Part shown: piece after piece, positions 50,951-62,782 of the stretch
Layout: every line of letters starts with the position of its first letter
How positions within the stretch are numbered: position 1 is the first letter of the stretch
Assembly (NCBI GenBank): GCA_030998015.1
Contig: JARWMV010000233.1
Location: 2,418,001-2,482,000 of the forward strand
Length of the DNA stretch: 64,000 nucleotides
Direction: 5' to 3'
Source: Ceratorhiza oryzae-sativae
Lineage: Eukaryota > Basidiomycota > Agaricomycetes > Cantharellales > Ceratobasidiaceae
Program-made: the position numbers and the translations under genes
The notes under the pieces: generated by a model
What the model was told of the DNA's origin: nothing
Database searches by the model: none
The model's input: the letters and a program-made list of their open reading frames with translations, nothing else

Positions 50951-53900
50951 ATGCGCGTGCGGATTGGCTTACTTCTCTGGCTTCCCGCTCTGCTTAATGT
51001 CTTGGGTCTGGAAGAGTCAGAGGCCGGCGTCATTGACTGGCACAAGGAACTCGTTGGCGTTCCTCTCACACACTCGATAAAAGTCGCTCCCGCGTTTATT
51101 CGATCTGACCCGAGCTCTCCAAACAAGAAAACCGGGATTGCGGTTGCGACGAAAAGTAATGTATTATCGGTAATAAACCCCGGCTCAGCTGGTAATATCG
51201 GTACGTGGCAGTCTTCGAATCTGGCTGGGGCATGAAGAATGACGTGTCTTTTAGTTTGGCGCCGTGTTTTTGATAAAGCCGAAGGGCCAATCCTGCAATA
51301 CAAAACCCATCGGGATGGTTCGTCATTTATAGTACAACGTAGTGATTGGCAGTGCGCCTCACACGGATCTCTCGATAGCTATGGCTGCTCTCTCCGGCCC
51401 TGGAGGGGCGCACGTTCGGTTATTCGAAGCATTCACCGGGCACCTCCTCTGGGAACGACAACTACACAAGCCAAGTCTGGGCCGACTGTTGGAGCCAGCG
51501 GACTTGGGAGTGGATGTGGTCTTTGGACGTGACCTGCGCGACATTGACGCGTATGTACTCACAAACGCACACACTGTCACTCGTCTCGAAGGTCGAACGG
51601 GGAAAACAGTATGGTCTTGGACAAACACCGATATCAGGTTCGCTTCCGTGCCTTTTCTTAAATTTATTCACTGAACCCCGTGTAGCATTCTCATCTCTCG
51701 CATCGTCCTAACCGAATCCCATGTTATCACTGTCGGTCTTGTCAAATCAGGCTCGCTTTATGCCATCAACGTCGTTGCCCTTGATCGCGCTACAGGAGCC
51801 GTCACTGCGGAAAAACAACTCCCGTCACGGATAACGCGTGGTCTGCAAGATGTCCTTGTTCTATCCACCCGAGACACACGCACGCCTGCGATAGCATGGT
51901 TTGATCAACCAGCTGGGACTCTGCGCTCCGTCACGCTAGACACTCCCGAGAACATCAATTACCGATTCCTGTCGACCAATGTTTCGTTTACCGAGGTTCA
52001 CGACGCCGGCCTCGGAGAAAATGGACTGTTTGTCGCTGATACCCATGGTGGACCGTCTTGGGTCATCGCGATGGAGAGTACCGGGCTCAAGCAAATCTGG
52101 GAATTTTCTGATGTGGTAAGCAGGTTACGGGTTTTTGTCTATGATACACGCTGATTCCCTCTCGGATAGTCCCCTGCCTCGAAAGCCGAGACCCCATCGT
52201 CGTTTAGCGGAGGAACGGATCGCGAGGGGAACCCGTATATCGCTCGCCTTTTCTGGTCGCACTCTACTGGCGTAAGTAAACCTCAATGCTGGCATGAATT
52301 TATTACTGAAATTATCGTTGATGAATAGCTGGCAAACGTCCACTTTTACGTTCCTCATGGCGCAAGAGGCCAAGGCATGAGCGTTGGTTTCATGTTCCCG
52401 TTCGAGACGCTTGAACACGGTGTCATTACCCATGTTAGTATTTTCTTTTCCCAGCGGTGCTTGGCTGATGGCATATTCCACTTGGTATCAGTGTGCATTT
52501 GACGCATTCTTGGCCAACGAATATGCAGTTCCAACATCGCCTATTCATTGTGACGTCTACTGGAGCGGTACAACTTTGGCAACGAGAAGAACTCCAGTGG
52601 ACCCGCGACGAGTCACTAGCTGATATCAAGCTCGCAACGCTCGTCGATTTGCCAGAACGCAAGATCGTGTCCGAGCTTGGAGCTTCCGAGCACCGTGGTT
52701 TTGCAGAGAGACTTATCGGGCATGCCGTCGCTGCTCAGGTTGGTTCATCACCTCGTATCCCATTCGTAGCATCGCCACTTATCGTTCGTCCTTCAGCATC
52801 TTCCTCAGTTCATCGTCCAATTCGCAAAACGATTTGCCACAGGCACCTATCCCTCTGTCTCTCCCTCTGATTCCAAATCCCTTGAACGGGACGCGTTTGG
52901 TTTCCGCAAGATGCTCGTCGTGGCTACTGGACACAGTACCTTGCTCGGACTCGACACGGCCACTGGCGCTGTCGTCTGGCGCCGAATTGTTGGTATCAGC
53001 TCCGGAGGCCAGATGTCACCCCGTTCAAGTTGTTTGTTGTCAAGAGCGCTGTCGAAGGACCCAACCCGAGATCGTTTTAGTTGCAGAACGAAAGTTTAGG
53101 AACAAGGTCCGGAAGGGTGCTCTTGACCGTGCTGATTACGAATGAGCTGACAGCCAGTGAATAGGCTACTCCATCTACAGTTGCTTATCACTTCAAAGCA
53201 CTAACCGGCGAGCTCATTGGAGCCGAACGCACAGCTGGTTTCAAGATGTCTGACTATGGATTGAGGGAGGCGTTTTCTGTTCCTGGACAACCCGGTACGA
53301 TTGGCGTTGCAACCGCTGACGGAAAGGTACATTTTCGATCTTTCAGTTCCGTTGCCCTTTTAACATTCCGCTTTAGATTAGCGTCTATCCTCCCAATCAG
53401 GCCACGATCAATAAGATCCAAACCAAGGCTTCTGGCTTTTACCTTGCCCTTCCCACCGGATCAGAGCTGCATGGGTACAATGTCAGGGTAGACTCGGGTT
53501 ATCTTAGGTCGGCCGAAACCTGGAAAAAGGCGTTCACGGCTCCTGCCACGGCTCCTGATACAATCGCTGCATCCCTGTCGGTGATCCACCGCCCGGTGGA
53601 GCCTGTTGCATCGTTTGGAAAGGTGCTCGGCGATCGCACCACGCTCTACAAATACCTCTCTCCGCATGCTGCTGTTGTGCTCGCTTCTGACTGCAGTCGT
53701 GTGGTGGACCTCGTGTCGGGAACGATTGTCTACGACTCGGGCGCGCTCCACCGAGGACAGCGTGTGCAAGGTGCCCAAGGTGGCCTTTGCGGAAAACTGG
53801 CTGGTGTATGCCTACGAGATCGGCGGGAACTCCACGGACAAGGGAACTCAGGTTGTGTCTGTCGAACTGTACGAGGGCAGCGGCAACGACGATAAAACAA

Positions 53901-54601
53901 GCAGGTGCGTGACTCGGTAACGCTGCATTCGTGATACGATCCCTGACATGTATGTTGTCGCCCTAGCCCGGATGTGTCTAGCTTCGCCGAATCTAGTTCG
54001 CGCGTTCATGCCGTTCAGCAGTCGTTCTTGTTCCCGTTCCCGATCGTTGCACTTGGAACCACGGTGACCAAATTCGGCATCTCGACCAAGGGCTTGCTTT
54101 GTAGGTTTGCTCACATATGTCTGATTATATGCACTTAGCACTTTCCCAGTGGCCACGTCAAAAGGCCAGGTCTACCATCTCCATAGGCGAATGCTCGACC
54201 CTCGTCGACCGATCCAAAAGCCTAACGCGCAAGAGCAAGAAGAGATGCTAGTCCAATACGAGCCCATTCTCCCACCAGATACCAGGAGGGTAATCACGCA
54301 CAAGAACCAGGTCAGTTACCTACCGATCCATTGGCTTGCACTCTCTTACATGCCTTCTCAGGTCCTTGGTGTCGAGCATATCGTTACGTCGCCAACGCTG
54401 CTGGAGTCTACCTCCTGCGTACTCGTCTACGGGCTCGATCTATTCCACACCCGAGTGACGCCGTCTGGGACATTCGACTTGTTAGGCGCTGGGTTTAACA
54501 AGGCACAATTGGTGCTGACGATCGTTGGATTGAGCGTGGCTATTGCGGTTGTGAGACCGCTGGTGGCGAGAAAGCAGTTGCACGCAAAATGGTATTCATA
54601 G
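50951..54601 (+). CDS. EMC1: ER membrane protein complex subunit 1 (EMC1)
   Basis: Large lumenal subunit of the EMC insertase. Signal peptide MRVRIGLLLWLPALLNVLGL, then a quinoprotein-like beta-propeller start (GVIDWHKELVGVPLTHSIK, HVRLFEAFTGHLLWERQL, RLEGRTGKTVWSWTNTDI). The middle part has ATGHSTLLGLDTATGAVVWR and GVATADGKISVYPNQATI. The conserved C-terminal EMC1 domain follows: QQSFLFPFPIVALGTTVTKFGISTKGLL, KGQVYHLHRRMLDPRRPIQK, YEPILPPDTRRVITHKNQV, and YGLDLFHTRVTPSGTFDLL. A single membrane helix near the end (LVLTIVGLSVAIAVV) leaves a short cytosolic tail with a basic end. About a dozen short introns. The order LDPRRP / PILP / FDLL is diagnostic for EMC1. At least one frame change (about 51320) has no clean splice solution. 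Stop 54599-54601. Confidence 0.9.
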
Positions 54602-54710
54602 GATGTATGGTTTTGTAGCCTAGGATGGTCGTATTTATTGAGAAGAAACTATTTTGAACCATCCTGAGCGGAAAATAATCGAGCATGCGAATTGTGGGAG
54701 GAGTGTTTGG

Positions 54711-55617
54711 TTGTTGCATTAGGCGCCAAGTCGGCTGTTGTTCGCGTGGATGTCGCTCATGTTCTTTGATCGATCAAGGATGAAAGTCGGTCTGATATGG
54801 CGCGCTTGTGTCCGACTTTACTGCGTACCGTACAGATACGGACTTGTTCGGGTTACTCGTTGGCTGGATTTCAGCGGAACTCAGCAACCCTCCAGAGCTT
54901 ACATCTGATTCTAAACGCAGCGCGACTTCTGACCGCTCCCTATAAAGTTGACACTACTTCATTTCAGCTACACAGAAAGCTGCATCTCCATTGTTCATCC
55001 GAAGACGCAGCCGGATGGCGTGACCTGTCACAGGTTCTTCCAGTGCCCAGCGTCCTGCAACGGAGCCACCTGATTGTCGAAGTTGTCTATGCCTAAGTAA
55101 CCCGACGTTGAGCACCCTCATTTATCAACAGCCTTGTCTAACTTAACCGTGGCACGCCAGTGAAATCGATGTGAAATCCTTGAAACTGTCTAGAACCGAA
55201 GTGCTCGGCGATCTCTTCCAGGACTTTTAGCGCGCATGCAGTATCGTTTTGATCGACGGATGCACAGAAAATCTGGCGGAGCCGACTAGCCCTGACTATC
55301 CAACTGATAAGAGTGAGGCGGGCACACCCGGTCTCGGCTATTAGGCTCCCCATCCGCATTGCGTCCGCCACTTGGCAGCATGCGCCAGACCGTTGCTAAT
55401 GATCAAGCTAAATCGGAAAGCTCACAAAGGCACCGTTTGTCAATAGTGGCCATCTGGACAGCCATATCCAATTGACACAACCGTTGGCCTCGTTCACCGC
55501 ACTTCGAGGAGAGCCATTGCCGGCACAGGAAACTCTGTCCTCGATCTGCATAGCTACAGCCTTGGCGTGGCATGCACCAAGAGGTGCTTATTTGATAATA
55601 AATATTGTCTGTCCCCT
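54711..55617 (+). repeat. Inverted repeat 2, left arm
   Basis: About 907 bp whose reverse complement lies at 56534-57451. Outer ends match at TTGTTGCAT and inner ends at ATAATAAATATTGTCTGTC. Divergence is moderate. Small matching frames occur in both arms (for example 55371-55138 minus against 56780 onward plus, MADAMRMGSLIAETGCARLT), probably a captured gene scrap. No target-site duplication was found at the outer ends. Confidence 0.9.
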
Positions 55618-55636
55618 CAAACCTCCGCTGCTTCAG

Positions 55637-55645
55637 TATATATAG
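55637..55645 (+). promoter_or_regulatory. TATA box of the bracketed gene
   Basis: TATATATAG just inside the inner end of the left repeat arm, 112 nt before the ATG at 55757, followed by a CT-rich tract. Confidence 0.55.
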
Positions 55646-55756
55646 CTATTTATTCACCCACCCCGGGCTCACAACTCCTTGCAAGCTTCGCTTTCGCTCT
55701 TCATCTGTCCCTCCCCGCACTTTTCTCTAAGTCTCACTCTGCTGAATCTTCATACC

Positions 55757-56432
55757 ATGACAATTCACATCCCCAATCAAGTCCTTAGTGCTGCCGATTG
55801 GAAGGCTCAGCAAACTGAGGTGCTCTGCTTCGTATCATTGATCTCACCTATACTTACACCCCCCTCTGTACAGGTGCTTAATCAAGTGCCTCCAAAGGTC
55901 CCCGAATCTCTCACCGAAAAAATACGGTGGCTTCAGTGTATCGTCCGCAATGCAACCGACTTCCCACTCATACAGGTTGAGACCACGTACGACTCGGGTA
56001 GATCGCAGCGTGCCCCCCGTGACGTTGACCCATTCAGTTTGGGGTACTTCACTTGTTGTAACGGCGACAATACGCTTCTTCAAGGTGTCAGTGGAGGATC
56101 ATGTTACAAGCTACACTTGGATTCTTCCAATAGTGTTGACATCAGCATTGTAATTTCCTTTCCGATCATTCGCTGGCCCAACGCTAACTCATCCCAACAC
56201 TTACAAGGGGTTTACCAATCCATTCATCGGCACTTATAAAGCAGCTGTGGTCGAGTCAAACAACCCACTGGACGGGTATGAAGCCGCGACGGGTGGCGGA
56301 GGATCATTCATCACCGAACAATCATACCAGGCTCAGGACAAGGAAGGGAGGGAAATTGAATTTAAGATCCGCGTGCTTGCTTTTCCAAACGAGGAGTACC
56401 CCGAGTTTCACATTACTGAATTACGCTCATAG
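55757..56432 (+). CDS. 187-residue beta-rich protein, possibly of the actinoporin-like/aegerolysin-like class
   Basis: Three exons (55757-55819, 55874-56149, 56208-56432) join in frame across introns of 54 and 58 nt. No signal peptide. From about residue 40 the protein has the alternating hydrophobic pattern of a beta-sandwich, a CC pair in its middle, a GVSGG turn, a run of short polar strands, then FTNPFIGTY, which resembles the position of the (F/S)NPYDYN loop of actinoporin-type cytolysins and fungal fruit-body lectins. That likeness is weak and I would not name a family from it; an unrelated beta-sandwich is possible. The C-terminal third is acidic and Gly-rich. The gene with its promoter and 3' end fits exactly in the 0.9-kb spacer of inverted repeat 2. 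The reading frame appears intact. Confidence 0.6.
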
Positions 56433-56533
56433 ACAGTGAGGTTAACGTTTAAACTTGGATGCACAAATATATTCTTGGCTCAACCGTCTAGCTTCCGAGA
56501 GCTTCAATATTGGACAATGATGAGTACAGCACA

Positions 56534-57451
56534 AGGAGACAGACAATATTTATTATCAAGTAAGCACGCCTTGGCGCATGCCGCACCAGGGCTGTAGCTA
56601 TGCAGATCGAGGACGGAGTTTCTGATGCCGGCAATGACTCTCCTCGAAGTGCGGTGAACAAGGGCAACAGTTGAGTCAATTGGATACGACCGTACAGGTG
56701 GCCGCTGTTGAAAAACGGTGCCTTTGTGGGCTTTCCGATTTGTTTTGATCATTAGAAACGGTCTGGCGCGTACTGCCAAGTGGCGGACGCAATGCGGATG
56801 GGGAGCCTAATAGCCGAGACCGGGTGTGCCCGCCTCACTCTTATCAGTTGGATAGTCAGGGCTAGTCGGCTCCGCCAGATTTTCTGTGCATCCACCGATC
56901 AAAACGATACTGTATGCGTGCTAAAAGTCCCGGAAGAGATCGCCGAGCACTTCGGTTCTAGACAGTTTCAAGGATTTCAAACCGATTTCAATGGGGTGCC
57001 ACGGTTAAGTTGGACAAGGCTGTTGATAAATGAGGGTGCTCAACGTCGGGTCACTTAGGCATAGACGACCTCAGCAATCAATTCTCCATTGCAGGACGCT
57101 GGGCACTGGACGATCCTATGATGGGTTACGCCATCCGGCTGCGTCTTCGGGTGAACAATGGGGATGTATCTTTCTGTGTAGCTGAAATGAAGTAGTGTCG
57201 ACTTTATAGTGGGCGATCAGAAGTCGCGCTGTGTTTGGAATCGGATGTAAACTCTGGAGGGTCGCTGAGTTCCACTGAAATCCAGCCAACGAGTAACCCG
57301 AACAAGTCCGTATCTGTGAGGTACGCAGTACAGTTGGGCACAAGCGCGCCATACGAGACTAACGTTCATCCTTAGGTAGGCCCCTTGGTCGATCAAAGAA
57401 CATGAGCGACATCCACGCGAGCACCGGCCGACCTGGCGTCTTATGCAACAA
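56534..57451 (-). repeat. Inverted repeat 2, right arm
   Basis: Reverse complement of 54711-55617, slightly longer because of small insertions such as the one near 57370-57385. Confidence 0.9.
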
Positions 57452-58073
57452 CTAAGTCGTTACTCCCAATCGACCACGACATCGTGGCAGCACCCGTCGG
57501 TGTGCATCGCCATTTTTAATCCCACCCACCACACCCTGTTTTGTCCCAGTGGCAATTTCAGCTAGACCCTCCCGCCCAGCCAGCGAGTCGCTCTCGCGAT
57601 CGGGAACCGGCCACGCATGCGTCGCCGCCTTTGGCGGCGCCTGCGTTTCCCGAGCCTTTGGCTGGTAGCTGAGGCGACCCGTCAGGTGGCGGGCGGTACG
57701 TGGCCTGGACGCTCGCTTCGGACACTGGGGTCGGTTGTATTTGGGACTTGAGCCATGGATTCTTACAATATCACGCTTCCGAAATCGGAAAGATGAGGTC
57801 GACCATCATGAGACACGAGAACATTTGCCTGTAGTTCCGTATTCAATAGCACTGCTACAGACATGATTTCCCGTGTTAACCAAACAGTCAACAACCTCTA
57901 AATAATTCCCGACAGCCAAGGTTTGGGTTCGTCATGTAGCTTCCTATAAATAAACAGAAAGGGCGTTCCAATTCATTTCAATAGATTCCGAGATACGAAA
58001 CAGAAATTCCTCAAAGCATCATTTCCTCCTCAATCCCTCATCCGTCATGTATTTCAACTACACCACCAATTTT
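57452..58073. other. Intergenic
   Basis: GC-rich at its left end (57540-57720), then AT-rich. No gene seen; it is the 3' flank of the minus-strand WD40-kinase gene. Confidence 0.4.
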
Positions 58074-60383
58074 TCAGTTTGTTACAGCCAGGAAAAATAC
58101 AAGTTTGCTCACCACAGCCAGTACCTCCAAGGCGCAAAGGCGCCTCTCTGGCTCAAACTCCCAACACGATCGGAGCAGCCACCACAACGCTTCTCCATGC
58201 TCCGAATTGCTAGAAATCCGATCTTCAGGGCGATCCGGACATAATTTAGTTGCAACAGCGTAGACCACTGCAAAATCGGCTCTTCCAAACCAGGGAACAT
58301 TTCCCGTGATTGCCTCCTAACACGGGAAAATTAGCGGCGCGCAACGGTTGCTAATAAGCAAACGAACCAATACAGTCTGCAGAAGACACTTGTCAGACTA
58401 GGGAAGCCAATAGAGGTCTTGACTCACCATTCCCAACGCATAAACATCGGAGGCTTTCGTAAATGTATTATTGCCTTGGAGCAGCTCTGGAGCCTGGAAG
58501 GGCGTCATTCATGGCTTCAGTGCTCGTGTGATCAGGAAAAATCAACGTACCGCCCATCGTAAGGAAAGTCCCACCGTAGTCGATGTATTTGAGAACTTGA
58601 GGGTTGGGTCCTGCAGTGTAGCGCTTCCGAAATTGGCAAGAAGGGGTCGACCGTCATACGACACGAGCACGTTTGCCTGTGGTTATCTGTTCAACAGTGC
58701 TACTATTGAATTTGAGGGCATAATCGTACCCCTTTAAGGTCTCCATGAACCTAACGGAGTGTAAAATGATTAGTAATATATCCCTGCTGAGTTATATGAT
58801 TCAACCGACCAGATTGCACTCGTGTATGTATGCCAGACCTTTGGCAATCTGAGCTCCCTGTTTGTTGAAAAGTCAATTTCACTGATTGTCCCATAACGGA
58901 GTAAAGATTCGTGATCACCATGTTGCAACGGTCTACCCTTGGATTTCCCTGAAGATACTCCGGCATACTTCCTTTCGATTGCCATTGAGCGACTATTCCC
59001 AACTGCTGGCGGAAGACCACAACCCCCAGCAGTCCTTGAACATTCGGGTGCCTGCACTGGGTCCACGCATATAGCTCACGTGCTATTTGCTACAACGGCT
59101 TTGAGACCCCAACACATGCGAAACAAACTCTACGAACCTTAAGCTGATTTTGAGTTTTTTCTTCCAAGCCAAAGGACAAGCGGACAGTCTTGATAGCCAC
59201 CTCCGTGCTGTTGTTCAATCGACACCTGTATGTTTCGCCAAACCCGCCAGACGAGATTGGGTGGTCACTTAGCGATCTCAAATTGAGTTGATCCGTCATA
59301 TTAGCACAGCCTCGTGTGCCAAGAAGTGAAATAAATTGATGGGGATTCTACATATCGATGTAAATTAAGCCTTCGGCGTATAGATCCAGATTCAAATTCA
59401 CGTACCATCATGTGTGTTATTTCAGATTTTGAAGGCTCCGCATACGGCACGGCAGTTTTCGTTGCAGCACGACTCGTTTGAATTCCGAGTGAATGCACAT
59501 CCCAGACTTTGATAGTTTGATCTGCGGACCCGGAGATGAGGCGCGTGCCGTCGGGAGTGAATGCAAGAGCAGAAACCTGCCCCGTGTGATCGCGCAAAAG
59601 ACCGACGCACGCCACACTGTTGCGGACATCCCAAATTCGGATTGTCATGTCGGTTGAGCCAGAGACAATGTGACTGCTGTCAGGCGAGAATGCCAAAGAA
59701 ATAACTTCGTTCGTGTGCCCTTCTAGAGGATCGAGAATCGATTTGCCTGATGCTGTGTTCCAGATGCGGATGGTTGAGTCGCCGGAGCCGGAAGCGAGGA
59801 GACGCCCATCGGGTGACATTGCCAGCGAGCGGATCCAAAGCTGGTGGCCCACACATTGGAATACCATCTCACCGGAGTTCAAGTCATACGCTTTGACGGT
59901 GGCATCGCCGAGTCCAGCGAAAACCAACCTGTCATCTGCGGAAATGGCCACCGGTCCAACATTACTCCCCGACACGATTGACTTTCCTAGCGGACTCCAA
60001 GTGCGGGTGTCCCACCGACAAATAGTTCCATCAGCTGATCCAGATATAAGGCGACGACCATCGTGAGAGAAAGCCACAGAGTAGACCATGTCAGTATGTT
60101 TATTGAATAGTTCAAGGGCTGTGCCACGCGCAGCAGTATTCCAGGTGTGGATGGAGCCGTTGCCAGACCCAGAAACTAAAGTACGCCCATCTGGCGAGAA
60201 TGCGACAGAAACTGCTCCATCAAAATTGTCGCTCTCGAGTGGACCAAGCACGCGACGCCCACTATGAATGTCCCAGACGATAATGGTGAACCCAACGCCG
60301 GCTGCAACACGGCCGCCGTCTGCTGAAACTGAAATCGACCAGACTGCCTCCTCGTTTTGCCAGTTTCGGATCAAGTTCGCCAT
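58074..60383 (-). CDS. WD40 repeat-protein kinase fusion with Asn in the DFG position
   Basis: An uninterrupted 5' exon from 60383 encodes at least seven WD40 blades (VSVAFSPDGRTLVSGSGNGS, YSVAFSHDGRRLISGSADGT, SLAMSPDGRLLASGSGDSTIRIW and so on). An intron from GTACGT (about 59403) to TGTAG (about 59343) links it in frame to LLGTRGCANMTDQLNLR and the kinase: glycine loop SSGGFGETY, VAIK lysine, QCRHPNVQGLLGVV-like alphaC/hinge region, IAKGLAYIHE, catalytic loop VHGDLKG (58729-58747), ANVLVS, then LLANFGSA where DFG is expected (58626-58637), LRWAAPELLQG, ASDVYALGM, CWEFEPERRL and the stop at 58074. About seven short introns. HGDLKG in place of HRD is normal for this fungal kinase group. The missing metal-binding Asp suggests a weak or inactive kinase, with the propeller possibly sensing partners. 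Confidence 0.8.
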
Positions 60384-61199
60384 GAGATAAAGCCTAATTG
60401 ATTTAATGCCGATCTCTTAGACCGAGAAATTTACGTTGAACTAGTTAAGAATTGAAACGAATTGAACCATTGAATTGTAGCCTTTGAAACTGATATACTT
60501 ACCCCGGATATGAATAATTTATACTGGCACGGGTCTCGTAAGAGTATAAAATGCTCCAAGAGCAGACAAAAGGGAAATATCTGCGGTGAGCTGTGAAAGG
60601 TGTCATTATTTAAACAAGCACATGCGGTGAGGGCACGCCGAACTCTGCTCGCTCTAAAAGGAATACCCGATCAGGTTGACGCAAGTTTCTCTTGGCGCAC
60701 AGCCTAGCATCCACATTTGGGTGAGAAGCAGGATATTCGAGGCCAGCGGACGGCTCGCGCGTGTAAGTCCAATCAGCAGGGCATCCCATATAGGGGTTTT
60801 ACTTCAACAGTTCCCAACGGAGCACCACTTCTGTAATAGAACAATAGGTTTACTTGAAGCGTTGGGGATCGCAGACAAAATACATTGGGATCTGGTTCGA
60901 TATGTCCCTGGAAGTACATAACCCGAACCATTTAGTAATCATTAGACGACCAACGTGCATACAGTAAAATTACCTGTACAGGGCGCAAAATGGCCAATGG
61001 TTATTCTCTAGAATAATTATCAACCCGGCGGAGTCCCAAATATCTAGCCAAGGCACCAAGCGCTCCCGTGGTTGCTCGGAGACAGTGCGCGCTGCTGCCA
61101 ACGCCACCGGCGATACTAGTTTGGGCCGCCAGAATCGACGGAGACGCCCGAAGAAGTATGTTGAGATATTCCTGTTTTCGTCGAGACTGAAGATCTTAT
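60384..61199. other. Shared upstream region of two head-to-head WD40-kinase genes
   Basis: About 0.8 kb between the divergent copies. It probably held both promoters. Some decayed coding DNA of the right copy may begin inside it, but no WD40 blade is readable before about 61200. Confidence 0.45.
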
Positions 61200-61997
61200 T
61201 TCTTGAGGCCGAACTGTACCTGAGAAGCCTTGCCACGCCTCAAGCCGGTAGCTAGCAGACGGTGACCGAATCCCGGCCGCCATTGATAACACGGTAAAGA
61301 TATGGGATATGAACACCGGGAATATTGTGCTCAGTCCATTCGACGGGCATAGATACGAGATCGATTCCTTCGGATTTTCGCCAGATGGTCGTACACTCAC
61401 TTCTGGTTCGGTTCGGAAGATCGCACTGTCCTCATCTGGGATACGCAAACAGGTGATGCGGTTCTCGGACCGCTCGTTGGTCATGCTCGCTCGGTGAACT
61501 CGGTGGTATACTCGCGTAACGGCAAACTTCTTGTATCAGGTTCACGAGATAAATCCATCCGGCTACAGAACACACGCAGTGGCCATCCAGTAGGCACATC
61601 GATGCAAGCTGGGAGTAAAGTATTGTCGATAGTTATCTCTACCAATGGCGCAATGGCAATCGGCGCGTTGGCTGTCAGAGCAATCGGGGCATATGCTACA
61701 GCCAACGGCCGCACGCGCTTCCAGTGTCTTGGTCACGCTGATTGGGTCCGCTCAACCGCACTGTCGCCCGATAATCTTCTTATCACCTCCGCATCATTCG
61801 GTGATGCCATTCGCATCTGGCATGCGGAAACGGGCAAGGCAATATGCGGGCCTCTAAATGATCACCCCTACTGAGTTGTATCATCACACTCTCACCTAAT
61901 GGCAGGTACGTTGCTTCCGGTTCGAACAATGAAAGCACACAGATATGGGATGCGGAGACTGGCGTCACGAAAATCGGGCCGTTGGAAAAACACACCC

Positions 61998-62782
61998 TGT
62001 TGAGAATTACGCGATTAGGTAAATATTGAGGCAGGCGCCGGCGCTGGCGTCCGACCTGGGTATATGTGAGTAGGTATATAAGTGGCCCGTGGGCGTAGAA
62101 TGTGTAACTAGATACATTAAATATGCGAGGTCTAAATTATCTGGTGTTGCTGCCGTTTTCAGCCCCTCTGGTGAGGGCGGGGGGACGCCCGCGGCGCGGA
62201 AGGCGCGCGGAAGTGACTGGAGCCCAGACCGCGAGAGCGACTAGCAGGGCTGGGCATGGCAGGGCCGAAGATGGCGGCAAAATCCAAGGAATCTGTCTTG
62301 GGAAGGCGGGTGAGACAAAGGACCCGCACGCGCAAGTTAGCGAGCCCGATGATGGTGCCGTGGCGAGTAATACACAACTGCACGCGGCGTGGATACGTGA
62401 TGCGCACGCCAAGCGCCGGTATTGCTCGTGCATTTCCGCGGGCTACATTGCACGACCTCACATTCAGCGTTTCGCAGCTCAATGATATGAAGCTTCAATG
62501 GGCTTAGGAAGTAATGTATGCGAGTGAATAAGGGTAAATTGCCTGCTCGCTCAGCTAACAACAGAGTATGGGTGTATTTATACTATCTGTACATCTCGTA
62601 GGGGGAATAGGCGACATGAGAGATAAACGTATTAGTGACTCACAGAATACAGAGACATAGAGCAAAGGCGAGAATCACGAGCTGATGGTACATGTCATCG
62701 ACGACGCCACATCAACGTCGATCTGATCAAAGCGATCAGCGGGTCGTACCGTTTCGGGCGATCGCAATCGACGTCCTCAACA
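61998..62782 (+). mobile_element. Solo LTR with 5-bp target duplication
   Basis: 785 bp from TGTTGAG to its perfect inverted match CTCAACA, flanked by CACCC at 61993-61997 and 62783-62787. TG...CA ends plus a 5-bp duplication define an LTR, and its size fits a single long terminal repeat left after recombination. A TATATAAG box lies 75 nt inside (62073-62080). Removing the element and one CACCC rejoins the WD40 reading frame exactly (PLEKHT to QEVRAAAF). The superfamily (Copia or Gypsy) cannot be told from the LTR alone. The open frames inside it, including 62123-62485, are not genes. Confidence 0.92.
62073..62080 (+). promoter_or_regulatory. TATA box inside the solo LTR
   Basis: TATATAAG in the 5' portion of the LTR, at the usual place for a U3 promoter. 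Confidence 0.5.

Noticed and set aside
54797..57352. Matching small frames in both arms of inverted repeat 2 as genes
   Set aside because: They open in different directions without splice sites or a recognised domain; similarity follows from the repeat itself.
54711..57451. Calling inverted repeat 2 a DNA transposon with terminal inverted repeats
   Set aside because: No target-site duplication flanks the outer ends and no transposase is present, so mobility is only a hypothesis.
62123..62485. GC-rich 120-residue frame opening with a hydrophobic stretch
   Set aside because: It lies wholly inside the solo LTR and has overlapping frames of similar length on the other strand, as expected for GC-rich non-coding DNA.
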